NCBI GenBank assembly: GCA_963829705.1
Contig: CAWHJN010000001.1
Span: forward strand, 124,001-188,000
Origin: CAWHJN01 sp963829705
GTDB lineage: Bacteria > Bacteroidota > Rhodothermia > Rhodothermales > BA12
Reading direction: 5' to 3'
DNA length: 64,000 bases
The position numbers were made by a program, and so were the translations under genes. Numbering within the stretch: the first letter of the stretch is position 1; each line of letters starts with the position of its first letter. The notes under the pieces were generated by a model. That model searched no databases and was not told the DNA's origin. It worked only from the letters and a program-made list of their open reading frames with translations. Below, piece after piece: positions 41,377 through 51,400 of this stretch.

Positions 41377-44328
41377 ATGCGCCGTTTTTTACTCCTTTTT
41401 GCGGGCCTCCTCTGCGCGGGTACCGCCGCCGCGCAGTCGGCCCTCGACGTGACGCTGCTGCACCTCTACACGCGCGAGCCCGTGCCGGGCCTCGTCGTGC
41501 AGTTGAACAACGACGCCATCGGCCTGAAGCTCGAAGGCCGCACCGACGGGAACGGACGCGTGCGCTTCGACGGACTTTCGACGGCGGGCGCGTACACCGT
41601 CGTCGTGCCCGAGGCGCAGGGCTTTTACAGACAGACGGCCACGGATCTGGTGCTGCGCGCCAACGCCACGCGCACGGTCAACCTCGTCCTCGTGCCGTTC
41701 TCGAACGTCGAGTTGGAAAACATCGAAGTCACCGCCTCGGGCGGCTTCGCCGAACTCAACCGCACGAACGCAGAGGTCAGCGCCACGCTCAGTCCGCGCG
41801 AGGTGCAGGCGTTGCCCGTCGAGGGGCGCGACCTCACGCGCGCGCTGTTCCGGTTGCCCGGCGTGACGCAGGCGACGGGTTTTTATCCTGAAGCGCCCAA
41901 CGTGAGCGTCAACGGGGCCAACAGCCTGTTCGTCAACTACCTCATCGACGGGCTTGACAACAACGAGCAGTTTCTCGGCGGCCAGCGCTTTGCCGTCCCC
42001 ATCGGCTTCGTGCAGGACGTGACGGTGCTCACCAACAACTTCTCGACCGAGTTCGGGCGCACGGGCAACGGCGTCTTCAACGTCACGACGCGTTCGGGCG
42101 GCAACGAGGTCACGGGCGAAGCGTTTTACCTCACCCGCCCCGGCTCCGTGTTCGACGGCTCGTCGTCGTTCGCGCAGCGCGACCTGCTCGGCAACCCCGT
42201 CAAGGACGGCTTCGCGCGCTACCAACTCGGGTTCGGCGTCGGCGGCCCGATCCAGAAAGACAAGACGTTCTACTACGTCAACGTGGAGCAGACGTACGAC
42301 GTCAAGGACAACCTCCTCAGCGTGCCGCAACTGGGCCTCAACGAGACCGTGCGCGGCACCAACCGCTTCACCTACGCCTCGGCGCGCGTGGATCAGCGGT
42401 GGTCGAAGGCGTGGCGGTCCGCGCTGCGCCTCAACGTGGGCGTCGTGGACAACGATAGGCAGGGCGGTGGACTCGAAGGCGGCGTGCAGTTTCCGTCGGC
42501 GGCCAGTACGCAGGCACGCACGAGCACCAACATCGCGTTCACCAACACCTTCAACCGGGGCAACCTGCTCTTCGAAAGCAACTACCTCTACGGCTACTTC
42601 GACTGGAACTACGCGCAGCCCGAAATCAGCGACCGCGCGCAGACCGTCGTCCTCGGCCCGACGGAGCAGACCGTCGCCGTGCTCGGGCATCCCGGCTACG
42701 ACTTTCACAGCCTCCAGCACACGTTCCAGACGCAGCAGAAGGCCACGCTGCGTGCGGGAACGCACCGCGTGAAAGTGGGGCTGGATGTGCTCTACACCGA
42801 CCATGCGCTCTTCGGCGGCGGCAACCCGAACGGCAATTACACCGTGAAGCTCACGCAGCCGCAACTCGACGCGCTCAAGCTCAAGGGCAGTTCGCTCAAC
42901 GTGGACGACATTCCCGCCAGTGCCACCGTGCTCAACTACAGCGTCGAACTCCAGCCGGGGAGCTACGGCGTCGGGCAGGGACTCTACGCTGTGTACGTCG
43001 AAGACGCCATCGAGGCCACCGCCGACCTCACGCTCACGCTCGGGCTGCGCTACGACTACGACACGATCTCGAAAGGCGGATCGACCGGCAACGGCGACCT
43101 CGACAACCTTGCGCCGCGCGTGTCCTTCAACTACGCACTCGATGCGCGGAGCGTCGTGCGGGGCGGCTACGGGATGTTCTACGACAAGATCGTCTACTCG
43201 GTCTATTCCGACGCCCTCCAGCAGAACTCGACCTCGGCGGGCTACCGGGGCCAGCTTCAGCAACTCATCGACCTGGGCATCCTGCCTGGCGACACCGACC
43301 TCGACGCCATCACGTTCGACGGCAACGTGTCGGCGGATTTCTCGAACGTCCCGTACCTCGGCGGCCCGACGCCCGACGAGGTGCAGGCGAGCCGCGCGGG
43401 CATTTTCTCCAACGAGCGGCGCATCCTCAACCCGGACGGCTACGACAACCCGCTCACGCACCAGTTCTCGCTCGGCTACCAGCGCCAGCTCGACGCCCGC
43501 ACGCTGTTTTACGTCGATGGGGTCCACACGCGCGCGTACGACCTGCTGCGGCTCCGCAATCTGAACGCACCCGCTGCGTACCCCATCGATCCGGAGAACG
43601 TCGTCGTCCGCACACCCGCCGCGGCCGACGCCACGCGGCCCGTCGCGCCCGTCACAGGCGGTGCACGCAACATCGTCGTGACCGAGAGCGGGGGGCGTGC
43701 CGAGTACTACGCGGCCATCTTCAACCTCGTCCGCGAGCGGTCGGCGGACGATCCGTTCGCCTTCCGCGCTTCGTACACGCTGTCGCGTTTGATGAACGAC
43801 ACCGAGGACATCAACTTCCGCGCGATGGACGCCAACGATTTCGAGGCCGAGTGGGGGCCGTCGATCAACGACCGCACGCACGTGCTCAACGGGATTCTCT
43901 ACTACGCGCCCGCCCGCGCGCTCACACTCAGCATCGCGGCCCTGTTGCAGAGCGGCCAGCCCATCAACCGCATCCCCGACGCCACGCTCTACGGCACGAC
44001 GGACCTCAACGGCGACGGGCGTTCGTTCGGCGACGCGTACGTGGGCAACTCCGACCGGCAGCCCGGCGAAAAGCGCAACAGCGACCGCCTGCCGTGGTCG
44101 AGCACGTTCGATGTGGGCGTGCAGTACAACCTGCCGTTCGCGGGCCAGATGCTCGAATTCCGCGCCGATGTGTTCAACGTCTTCGACGCGCAGAACCTCA
44201 GCGGCTACTCCAACAACGCGACGCAGAGCAACCAGGTGCAGGTGGGCCCGCGCGATTCGGGCCTGCTCGTGCGCCGCAACGCCAGCGCGCCGCGCCAGGT
44301 GCAGCTGGGCCTGCGGGTGGTGTTTTGA
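41377..44328 (+). CDS. TonB-dependent receptor (Oar-like) of an ABC import operon
   Basis: A 983-residue outer-membrane receptor with a signal peptide (LLCAGTAAAQ), an Ig-like regulatory domain (about 20-110; REPVPGLVVQLNNDAIGLKL), a plug (about 125-230; VSVNGANSLFVNYLIDGLDN) and a large barrel ending RQVQLGLRVVF. The layout resembles Oar/Cna-B-type receptors. The stop codon overlaps the ATG of the solute-binding protein (TGATG), so receptor and importer are coupled. The ligand is unknown but should be what the downstream ABC system imports. Confidence 0.92.
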   Translation: MRRFLLLFAGLLCAGTAAAQSALDVTLLHLYTREPVPGLVVQLNNDAIGLKLEGRTDGNGRVRFDGLSTAGAYTVVVPEAQGFYRQTATDLVLRANATRTVNLVLVPFSNVELENIEVTASGGFAELNRTNAEVSATLSPREVQALPVEGRDLTRALFRLPGVTQATGFYPEAPNVSVNGANSLFVNYLIDGLDNNEQFLGGQRFAVPIGFVQDVTVLTNNFSTEFGRTGNGVFNVTTRSGGNEVTGEAFYLTRPGSVFDGSSSFAQRDLLGNPVKDGFARYQLGFGVGGPIQKDKTFYYVNVEQTYDVKDNLLSVPQLGLNETVRGTNRFTYASARVDQRWSKAWRSALRLNVGVVDNDRQGGGLEGGVQFPSAASTQARTSTNIAFTNTFNRGNLLFESNYLYGYFDWNYAQPEISDRAQTVVLGPTEQTVAVLGHPGYDFHSLQHTFQTQQKATLRAGTHRVKVGLDVLYTDHALFGGGNPNGNYTVKLTQPQLDALKLKGSSLNVDDIPASATVLNYSVELQPGSYGVGQGLYAVYVEDAIEATADLTLTLGLRYDYDTISKGGSTGNGDLDNLAPRVSFNYALDARSVVRGGYGMFYDKIVYSVYSDALQQNSTSAGYRGQLQQLIDLGILPGDTDLDAITFDGNVSADFSNVPYLGGPTPDEVQASRAGIFSNERRILNPDGYDNPLTHQFSLGYQRQLDARTLFYVDGVHTRAYDLLRLRNLNAPAAYPIDPENVVVRTPAAADATRPVAPVTGGARNIVVTESGGRAEYYAAIFNLVRERSADDPFAFRASYTLSRLMNDTEDINFRAMDANDFEAEWGPSINDRTHVLNGILYYAPARALTLSIAALLQSGQPINRIPDATLYGTTDLNGDGRSFGDAYVGNSDRQPGEKRNSDRLPWSSTFDVGVQYNLPFAGQMLEFRADVFNVFDAQNLSGYSNNATQSNQVQVGPRDSGLLVRRNASAPRQVQLGLRVVF

Positions 44329-45587
44329 TGGGCGAGGGATCCTGGGCGATGGGTCGTCGCGGTAGGGGCAGAATTGACTTCGCCCCTACCGTTGCCGTTC
44401 TGATGTCGTTGCTGCTGGCGGCCTGCGGCGGCAAACCCGCGCCCTCGGCCGATGCGATTGCGGAGGCGTCGTGGGGAGAGATCGTCGAGGACGCGCGCGG
44501 CGAGACGGTGGACATGATGATGTGGAACGGCGATCCGTACATCAACGACTACATGCAAAACGTCGTCGCGCCCGCGCTGCGCGATTCGTTCGGCATCACG
44601 CTGAAGATCAGTGCGGGGCAGGGCGGCGAGATCGTGACGGCGCTCATGGGCGAGATCGAAGCAGCCCGGCCCGTGAGTGCCTACGACCTCGTCTGGATCA
44701 ACGGCGAGACGTTCTACCAGCTTCGCCAGATCGACGCGCTCTACGGCCCGTTCACCGACAAGCTGCCCGCGAGCCGGTACGTCGATTACGACAGCCCGTT
44801 TATCGGCGTCGACTTCCAGCAGCCCGTCGAGGGCTACGAAGCGCCGTGGGGCAACGTCCAGATGGCGATCATCTACGACAGCGCGCGCGTCGAACACCCG
44901 CCGATGACGCGGGAAGAACTGGCCGCGTGGGTAAAGGCGCATCCCGGCCGCTTTACGTTCGACACCGCGTTTACCGGCATGACGTTCCTCAAGGCCCTGC
45001 TCATCGACCTCGCGGGCGGCGACGATACCCTCGCCGGGCCGTTCGACGCCGAGGCGTATGCCGAGCACAGCGAGAAGCTGTGGGCGTACCTCAACGATCT
45101 CAAGCCATACCTGTGGAAAGAGGGAAATGCCTTCCCGCAGAGCGTGGCGCAACTCCACCAGCTCTTCGTCAGCGGCGAAGTGGACTTCACGATGTCCAAC
45201 AACGACGGCGAGGTAGACAACAAGGTCCTCCAGGGCCTCTTCCCCGAGACGGCGCGCGCGTACGTCCCCGCGTTCGGCAGCATCCAGAACACCCACTACC
45301 TCGGCATCCCCCGGCTGGCCCAGGACAAGTCCGCCGCGCTCGTGGCCATCAACCTGATGGAAAGCCCGTGGGCGCAGTACGAGAAGATGCGGCCCGAGGT
45401 GTGGGGCGATGGGACGGTGCTGAGCATGGACAAACTGCCCGAGGCGTGGCGCTCAACTTTCGCGTCGATGCCCACGCGCCGGTATGCCCCTGACCGCGCC
45501 GACATCGCGCAGCGCGCCCACCAGGAACTGGCGCCCGAATACATGATCAGGCTGTACGAGGATTTCCGCACGCACGTGGTGGAGTAA
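44328..45587 (+). CDS. ABC importer solute-binding lipoprotein (YnjB-like)
   Basis: A periplasmic binding lipoprotein of about 419 residues: VAVLMSLLLAACGG gives the lipobox. The body (MMMWNGDPYINDYM, YDLVWINGETFYQL, SVAQLHQLFVSGEVDFTMSN) resembles E. coli YnjB, whose system YnjBCD is an uncharacterised importer. The ATG at 44328 overlaps the receptor stop; ATGs at 44349 and 44403 are alternatives, and the last would leave a very short signal peptide. A palindrome lies in the region coding for the N-terminus. Two permease genes follow; no ATPase gene does. Confidence 0.88.
   Translation: MGEGSWAMGRRGRGRIDFAPTVAVLMSLLLAACGGKPAPSADAIAEASWGEIVEDARGETVDMMMWNGDPYINDYMQNVVAPALRDSFGITLKISAGQGGEIVTALMGEIEAARPVSAYDLVWINGETFYQLRQIDALYGPFTDKLPASRYVDYDSPFIGVDFQQPVEGYEAPWGNVQMAIIYDSARVEHPPMTREELAAWVKAHPGRFTFDTAFTGMTFLKALLIDLAGGDDTLAGPFDAEAYAEHSEKLWAYLNDLKPYLWKEGNAFPQSVAQLHQLFVSGEVDFTMSNNDGEVDNKVLQGLFPETARAYVPAFGSIQNTHYLGIPRLAQDKSAALVAINLMESPWAQYEKMRPEVWGDGTVLSMDKLPEAWRSTFASMPTRRYAPDRADIAQRAHQELAPEYMIRLYEDFRTHVVE
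44360..44391 (+). repeat. Perfect palindrome in the signal-peptide coding region
   Basis: CGGTAGGGGC, a 12-base spacer, then GCCCCTACCG: a perfect 10-bp stem. The GTAGGGGC/GCCCCTAC core recalls short palindromic repeats seen in some other high-GC genomes. It sits in the segment coding for the N-terminus of the solute-binding protein, so it may be an inserted repeat that became coding or an mRNA hairpin that tunes expression. Confidence 0.6.
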
Positions 45588-45644
45588 AGGGAGGACCGAG
45601 TGTCGAGGGGAAAGTCGGAATCGGAAGTGGAAATGCTGAAAGAA

Positions 45645-45664
45645 GGGCACCACGAAGGGTGCCC
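45645..45664 (+). promoter_or_regulatory. Short hairpin before the first permease gene
   Basis: GGGCACC-ACGAAG-GGTGCCC: a perfect 7-bp stem in the 141-bp gap between the binding-protein gene and the permease start at 45729. Such hairpins often protect the upstream mRNA so that the binding protein is made in excess over the permease. The gap is otherwise purine-rich and open in the permease frame. Confidence 0.45.
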
Positions 45665-45728
45665 CCGTTCGGAGCGCAGCGAATCGTATGGCTACCCACC
45701 AGGACAGCTCTATGCAACCGGATCTGGC

Positions 45729-46601
45729 GTGAACCGCACCCGCTCTTTTCTGGCGCACCGCGTGGACGTGCTGGCGTGGTCCGGCGCGGCGTTTTTTGCC
45801 GTCGTGGTGGTGATTCCGCTCGTGTTCAGCCTGGGCTACGCGGTGCTCTACAGCGTGGGTCTGGCGGGGCTGCTGCGCGAGGGGTTCACGCTGGCGCACT
45901 GGAGCGCGCTGTTCAGCGGCGACCTGCTGGGCTCGTTCACGTGGTCGGCCTACCTCGCCACAACGGCCACAACGCTGACTCTCGTGCTGGCACTCTTGCT
46001 GGCGCTCGTGTTACGCGTGCGCATCGAGAGCGGGCTGCTGGGGACGCTGCTGTACCTGCCGCTGTCGTTTCCCGCGACGGCAGCCGCGCTCGTCGTGTTT
46101 CTGGCGCTCTCGCCCTTTGGAACCCTCGCACGCATCGCCCGGGCCGCCGGGCTGCTGGACGTGGGCGAGGGGATGCCCAACCTGGTCCACGATGCCTTCG
46201 GCACGGGTATCCTCGTGGCACACGTGGGGCTGGCGTTTCCGTTTTTCGTGCTGCTGTTCGTCCAACTCTACCAGCAGGAGCGCGTGGAGGATCTCGTCGC
46301 GGTGGCGCAGTCGCTGGGCAGCACGCCTCGGCAGGCCCTGTGGCGCGTGACGCTGCCCGTGCTCCTGCGCCGCGCCGCGCCGAGCCTGGTGCTGCTCTTC
46401 GTCGTCGTGCTCGGCTCGTACGAAATCCCGCTGCTGCTCGACCGGCAGTCACCGCAGATGCTCTCCGTGCTGGCGATGCGGAAGTTCGCGCTGTTCGACA
46501 TCACCCAGAAACCCGAGGCGTTCGTCGTCGCCGTCGCCTACACCGCCGTCGTCCTCGCTGGCCTGGCCGCGCTGTTTCGCTCGGGGAGGATGGACGTATG
46601 A
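45729..46601 (+). CDS. ABC importer permease 1 (YnjC-like, N-terminal half type)
   Basis: An inner-membrane permease of about 290 residues with six helices and an EAA-type motif (LVAVAQSLGSTPRQALWRVT) that contacts the ATPase. The start is a GTG at 45729 (MNRTRSFLAH), because the open frame upstream crosses the hairpin and has no membrane-protein character; a GTG at 45600 and an ATG at 45633 are alternatives. Its stop overlaps the next permease ATG by 4 bp (ATGA). In YnjC one long protein carries two permease halves; here they are split. Confidence 0.86.
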   Translation: MNRTRSFLAHRVDVLAWSGAAFFAVVVVIPLVFSLGYAVLYSVGLAGLLREGFTLAHWSALFSGDLLGSFTWSAYLATTATTLTLVLALLLALVLRVRIESGLLGTLLYLPLSFPATAAALVVFLALSPFGTLARIARAAGLLDVGEGMPNLVHDAFGTGILVAHVGLAFPFFVLLFVQLYQQERVEDLVAVAQSLGSTPRQALWRVTLPVLLRRAAPSLVLLFVVVLGSYEIPLLLDRQSPQMLSVLAMRKFALFDITQKPEAFVVAVAYTAVVLAGLAALFRSGRMDV

Positions 46602-47539
46602 CGAAAGGACGCGCCGTGCTGGCGTTCGTGCTGGGCGTGCTGTGCGTGATGCCGGTGACGTACCTCTTCGGGCTGTCGTTCGTGGAACGGTGGGGGACAA
46701 CCGAACTGCTGCCCGGCGCGCTGACGCTGCGGTGGTGGCGCTCGCTCGTGGGCGGCGACCTCGGCGCGAGCCTGGGGGTGTCGGTCGCGGTGTCGCTGCT
46801 CGTGGCGCTCGTCTCGACGGTCGGTGGCTTCGCAGCGGCGCGCTTCGTCGCCTACAGCCCGCGCCGCCGGTGGTGGCTGTTCGTGGCGTACGCGCCGTTC
46901 GTGCTCTCGCCGGTGATGCTGGGCGTGTGCCTGATGTACCTCTACCTCCGGCTCGGGCTGGCGGGGCACGTGGTGGGCGTCGTCGCGGCGCAGACGATTT
47001 TCGCGCTGGGGTTCTCGACGGTCTTCTTCACCGCCTTCTGGACGGAAAAGGTGCGCGCCTACGAAGGACTCGCTGCGACGCTCGGCGCGGGCCGACGCCT
47101 CACGCTTGCGCGCGTGCTGCTGCCGCTGGCGCGCGGCCTGCTCGTGCTGTGCTTTTTCCAGGCGTTCCTGCTGTCGTGGTTCCAGTACGGGCTGACGCTG
47201 CTCGTGGGGCAGGGCAAGGTGCAGACGCTGCCGCTGAAAGTCTTCAACTACCTCAACGAGGCCAACCCGTACGTGGCCGCGCTCGCCGCCTGCCTGCTCA
47301 TCCTCCCACCCGTGGTCACTCCTCGGGCTCAACCGGCGGTGGGCGCTCCGTCAGGAAGCCGTTGTACGGTGAAGAGGCAGACTCACGGAACCAGGCTAAC
47401 GGCGCGTGTTACGCGGGCGAGTTTTTCGGCAGAAGCCGCAATGCTGGAAACAGCCCATGGAATCCTTGAACGTCCCCTCGGCGCGTGGTATGTTGACGTG
47501 CGGCGGCACTCCGACGGTGCAGCCCACTTCGTCGTCTGA
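46598..47539 (+). CDS. ABC importer permease 2, C-terminus probably frameshifted
   Basis: A permease with six helices and an EAA motif (YEGLAATLGAGRRLTLARVL). After LLILPPVV near 47,317 the reading frame runs into low-quality sequence to 47539. In the +1 frame the same DNA gives LLGLNRRWALRQEAVVR and a TGA at 47370-47372, a normal permease end. One inserted or two missing bases near 47,318 would explain this. As read, the stop overlaps the ATG of the next gene (TGATG), which argues that the longer frame may still be used. No ATP-binding subunit follows, although importers of this kind usually have one. Confidence 0.75.
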   Translation: MTKGRAVLAFVLGVLCVMPVTYLFGLSFVERWGTTELLPGALTLRWWRSLVGGDLGASLGVSVAVSLLVALVSTVGGFAAARFVAYSPRRRWWLFVAYAPFVLSPVMLGVCLMYLYLRLGLAGHVVGVVAAQTIFALGFSTVFFTAFWTEKVRAYEGLAATLGAGRRLTLARVLLPLARGLLVLCFFQAFLLSWFQYGLTLLVGQGKVQTLPLKVFNYLNEANPYVAALAACLLILPPVVTPRAQPAVGAPSGSRCTVKRQTHGTRLTARVTRASFSAEAAMLETAHGILERPLGAWYVDVRRHSDGAAHFVV

Positions 47540-48363
47540 TGGCTGAGCGTTTCCGACCTGTGCCCGAGTCTGCAAGATCTCCGACGGACTCCTCCCCGGC
47601 TTCGCCGCGCTGGAACTGGCAGCGTGCCGCGAGGTGGTTCGGAGCCGAGTTTCTCGTCGTCGTAACCGGCGTGCTCGTGGCCCTCGCCGTCGGCGCGTGG
47701 TGGGAGGGCCGTCAGGACGCGGAAATGGAGCGGGTCTATCTTGAGCAACTGGCGGCTGACCTCCGCGAAACGGAGCGGGCTGCCGCTGACGCTGACGCTT
47801 TCCTGCGCCCGGTCGACCGCGCCGGGAGTTTGCTCTGGCTCGCCTTCTACGAGGCAGACCTTCCTCCCCGAGACTCCGTACTGGCGTGGGCCGAGCAGGC
47901 CATGTGGACTTCGACGCTCCGGCCTGTCACCGGGACGGCCGAGGCGCTGGTGGCGACAGGCGACCTCGCCCTCATCCGCGACGATTCGCTCCGCGCGGCG
48001 GTGACGGCGTACCTCGAACGCACGCGAGGGCGCCTCTACGACCACGAGCAGTTTGACCGGGCGTGGGCCGAGGCCGATCGCCGGATGCGCCGCCACATCG
48101 ACCCGGCCGAGAGTGCTCTCACGCTCTACGATCCGGATGTCCTCGTGGGATTTCTCGCGCAGATGGGGGTGCCAGAGGTCGACTTATCCAGGCTGGATGT
48201 GCCATTTCCCTTCGACGCGGCCACGTTCCTTTCCAACCCCGACGCACTCCGGGACGCATTCGAGATGGTGAACGCGAAGCGGAACCTGCTTGCGGTCCGG
48301 CAGGCAATGCGCGCCGATGCGCAGTCGCTGCGCGTGCGTGTCGAGGCCGAACTGTCGAACTGA
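47539..48363 (+). CDS. Single-pass membrane protein, DUF6090-like
   Basis: A 274-residue protein. A Pro/Ser-rich N-terminus is followed by one transmembrane helix (AEFLVVVTGVLVALAVGAWW, about 36-55) and then a helical, charged region (EGRQDAEMERVYLEQLAADL) extending to the end. This arrangement is common in unnamed Bacteroidota membrane proteins (DUF6090-like). The ATG overlaps the as-read stop of the upstream permease. No catalytic residues were recognised. Confidence 0.75.
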   Translation: MAERFRPVPESARSPTDSSPASPRWNWQRAARWFGAEFLVVVTGVLVALAVGAWWEGRQDAEMERVYLEQLAADLRETERAAADADAFLRPVDRAGSLLWLAFYEADLPPRDSVLAWAEQAMWTSTLRPVTGTAEALVATGDLALIRDDSLRAAVTAYLERTRGRLYDHEQFDRAWAEADRRMRRHIDPAESALTLYDPDVLVGFLAQMGVPEVDLSRLDVPFPFDAATFLSNPDALRDAFEMVNAKRNLLAVRQAMRADAQSLRVRVEAELSN

Positions 48364-48461
48364 GGGGGCTGAAGATCTGGCGCGTCTCCTGGGTCCGCGA
48401 CGGCGCCCCATGCTGAACGCCAGACACAGGCCGCTGTGCTGTGCGCCAGTTGGCCTCTGGC

Positions 48462-51400
48462 TCACGCGTCCGCCGTGGCCTTCAGGTACTCAGCCAGCCC
48501 GCGCAGCGGGATGGGGAGCCAGTCGGGGCGGTTGTTGCGCTCGTAGTCGATCTCGTAGAGCATCCGCTGGATGAGGAAGGCGTCGAGCAGGAGCGCACGT
48601 TCACGGGCGTCGGTGGGCAGAAAGTCGGCGTCGCGTGTGTGCTGGAGGTAGGTGTGCAGGAAACGCGCGCTCATCGCGTTCGTCCACGCGCGGGCGTAAG
48701 GTTCGAGGGCCTCGCCTCCGTCCTCGGCTTCCAGCGCCGCCGCGCTCGCGTACGCGAACGAGCGGATCATGCTCGTCACGTCGATGAGCGCGCAGCTTTT
48801 GATGCGGCGTTCGAAGAGCGGCCGGGCCGTCTCGCCCTCGAAGTCGATGATCTGCCAGCCGTCGTCGGTCAGCAGTACCTCGCCAAGGTGGAGGTTGGCG
48901 TGCGGGCGGATGCGGAGGGCGTCGAGCGGACGCTCACGTACCCGCGCCAGATGCGCGAGGAGCGCCTCTTTTCGTTCGAGGATCGCGTGGGCGTCGGACT
49001 GCACTTCGGCGGGAAGATCTGTGTGTTCGAGTGCGTGGAAGACGTGAACGGCGAGCGCGCGCATCGAGCCGTAGAGCGACCGCTGGCCGAACCGGGTGAA
49101 CGGCTCGGGCGCGAAGTCCGCGTCGTCCTCGGCGTCGGCGAGGGCGAGGTGGAGGTGCGCGGTGGCGGTGGCGAGGGCGTCGGCGAACGCGAGCGAGGGG
49201 GTGAACAACCGCTCGATCTCCTCGGGCAACGCGTCTGCGGACGGGTCGAGCAGCGGTGCCGACGGTGCGGCGCGGTCGGGCAGGGCGTACGTGCCTCCGG
49301 CCGCCCGGGCGAACACGTCGCGCAGCAGCGACTGGCTGAAGGCCCAGCCGTCGGCATCGGCGGTGACGGCGCGGTGGAGCACGCCCAGCGCCACGTCCGG
49401 CCTGTCGTGCGGCTGGTAGGTGAGCGTCCCCGCCAGGGCGGGCGTTCGCAGGGTGGCGCGCTGAGCGAGGTACGTGTTCATCTCGGCCTCGGGGTGCGTG
49501 CCGCCCTCGACGCGCCGGTAGAGTTTCAGGACGTAGTCGCCGTAGCGAATGGACGTATTGCTCTGCTCGCCGGAGAGGAGCGTCGGCGTGGGCGGTGCAT
49601 CGCCGCTCGCCTCGAACGCGGGCGTCGTCGCTCCCTGCATCGTCCCGGCATCGCCTTCGACGGTCGTTTCTTCGGACACGGTCTGGAAAAGCGACGCCAG
49701 AAAGGCGGGATCGTACACGGCGTCGAAGAGCACGCCTTCCTGCTGCTGCGTGCCCGTGGTCGCTGCCACGATGGCGTCCGGGTGATCCTGCCGGATCCGG
49801 TCGGCGTCGCGGCCCGCCGCGTGGGCGAGGGGCAGCACGTACGTTTCGGCGTCGCCGTGGTTGTAATCCACCCGGACGAACGCGAGCACGCCGCGCGGCA
49901 ACTCCACGGTGTCCTCGATCTGCGCCGCCAGCATCGTGCGGGCCTTGCCGCCAAACCACCGGTGCCTGCACAGAAAGGCGGGCAGCGCGTCGGCGAGCGC
50001 GGTGGGGCGGGAGATCTGTTCCTGCCAGCGCCCGTCGAGGGTGAGTACTGGCCTAGGCTCTGACGGAGCGGCGTGCTCATGGTCGAGCGAGAACCAGTAG
50101 AACGCGTGCGGGGCGAGCGTGAGCAGGTACGGCAACTCGCCGATGCGCGGGAAGGGCGTCTGCCCGAATACCTCGGTGGGGAGGTAGCCCGCGTAGCCGG
50201 AGAGGTCGAGTTCGGCGCTCTGTGAAAAGCGCGACAGGTTGGCGACGACGAGCATCTTCTCGTCTTCGTATTCGCGCACGAAGGCCAGCACGCGGCGGTT
50301 GGCGGGGTGCATAAACGTGAGGCTGCCGCGCCCGAAGGCCCGGTAGCGGCTCCGCACCGCGATGAGCCGCTTCATCCAGTTGAGCAGCGAACTCGGGTTG
50401 CGCGCCTGCGTCTCGACGTTGAGCGACTCGTGGTGGTACTCGTAATCAACGATGAGCGGCAGGTAGAGCTGCTGCGGGTTGGCCTGGGAAAAGCCTGCGT
50501 TGCGGTCGGCGCTCCACTGCATCGGCGTGCGGACACCGTTGCGGTCGCCGAGGTACACGTTGTCGCCCATGCCGATCTCGTCGCCGTAATAGAGCACGGG
50601 CGTGCCGTTGAGCGAGAAGAGCAGCCCGTTGAGCAGCTCGATGCTGCGCCGGGCGTTGGTGAGCAAGGGCGCGAGACGGCGGCGGATGCCCAGGTTGATG
50701 CGCGCGTCGTGGTCTTCGGCGTAGGAGCGATACATGTAGGCCCGTTCCTGCTCCGTCACCATCTCGAGCGTCAGCTCATCGTGGTTGCGCAGGAACAGCG
50801 CCCACTGCGCGCTCTCCGGGATGTCGGGCGTCTGCTCGATGATGTCCACCATCGGCAACCGGTCTTCGCGGCGGAGCGCCATGAACAGGCGCGGCATGAG
50901 CGGAAAGTGGAACGCCATCTGGCACTCGTCGCCGTCGCCGAAATAGTCGTAGGCGTCCTCGGGCCACTGGTTGGCCTCGGCGAGCAGCATCCGGTCGTCG
51001 AACTTCGCGTCGATGTGGGCGCGGAGGTCTTTGAGAAAGGCGTGCGTGGGCGGCAGGTTTTCGCTGTTGGTGTCCTCCTGCTCGAACAGGTAGGGCACGG
51101 CGTCGAGGCGGAGGCCATCTACGCCCATCTCGAGCCAGAAATCGACGACCTCGAACAAGGCCTCGCGCACGCGCGGGTTGTCGTAGTTGAGATCCGGCTG
51201 GTGGCTGTAGAAACGGTGCCAGTAGTACGCGCCCGCGACGCCGTCCCACGCCCAGTTGGAGCCTTCGAAGTCTTTGAAGATGATGCGGGCCTCGCCGTAG
51301 CGGTCGGGCGAGTCGCTCCAGACGTAGAAGTCGCGCTCGGGGCTACCGGCGGGCGCGCGCCGGGCACGCTCGAACCACGGGTGCTGGTCGGAGGTGTGGT

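Noticed and set aside
41389..43881. An 830-codon open frame antisense to the receptor at 41377
   Set aside because: Same shadow effect; low-complexity translation with no signal peptide or domain.
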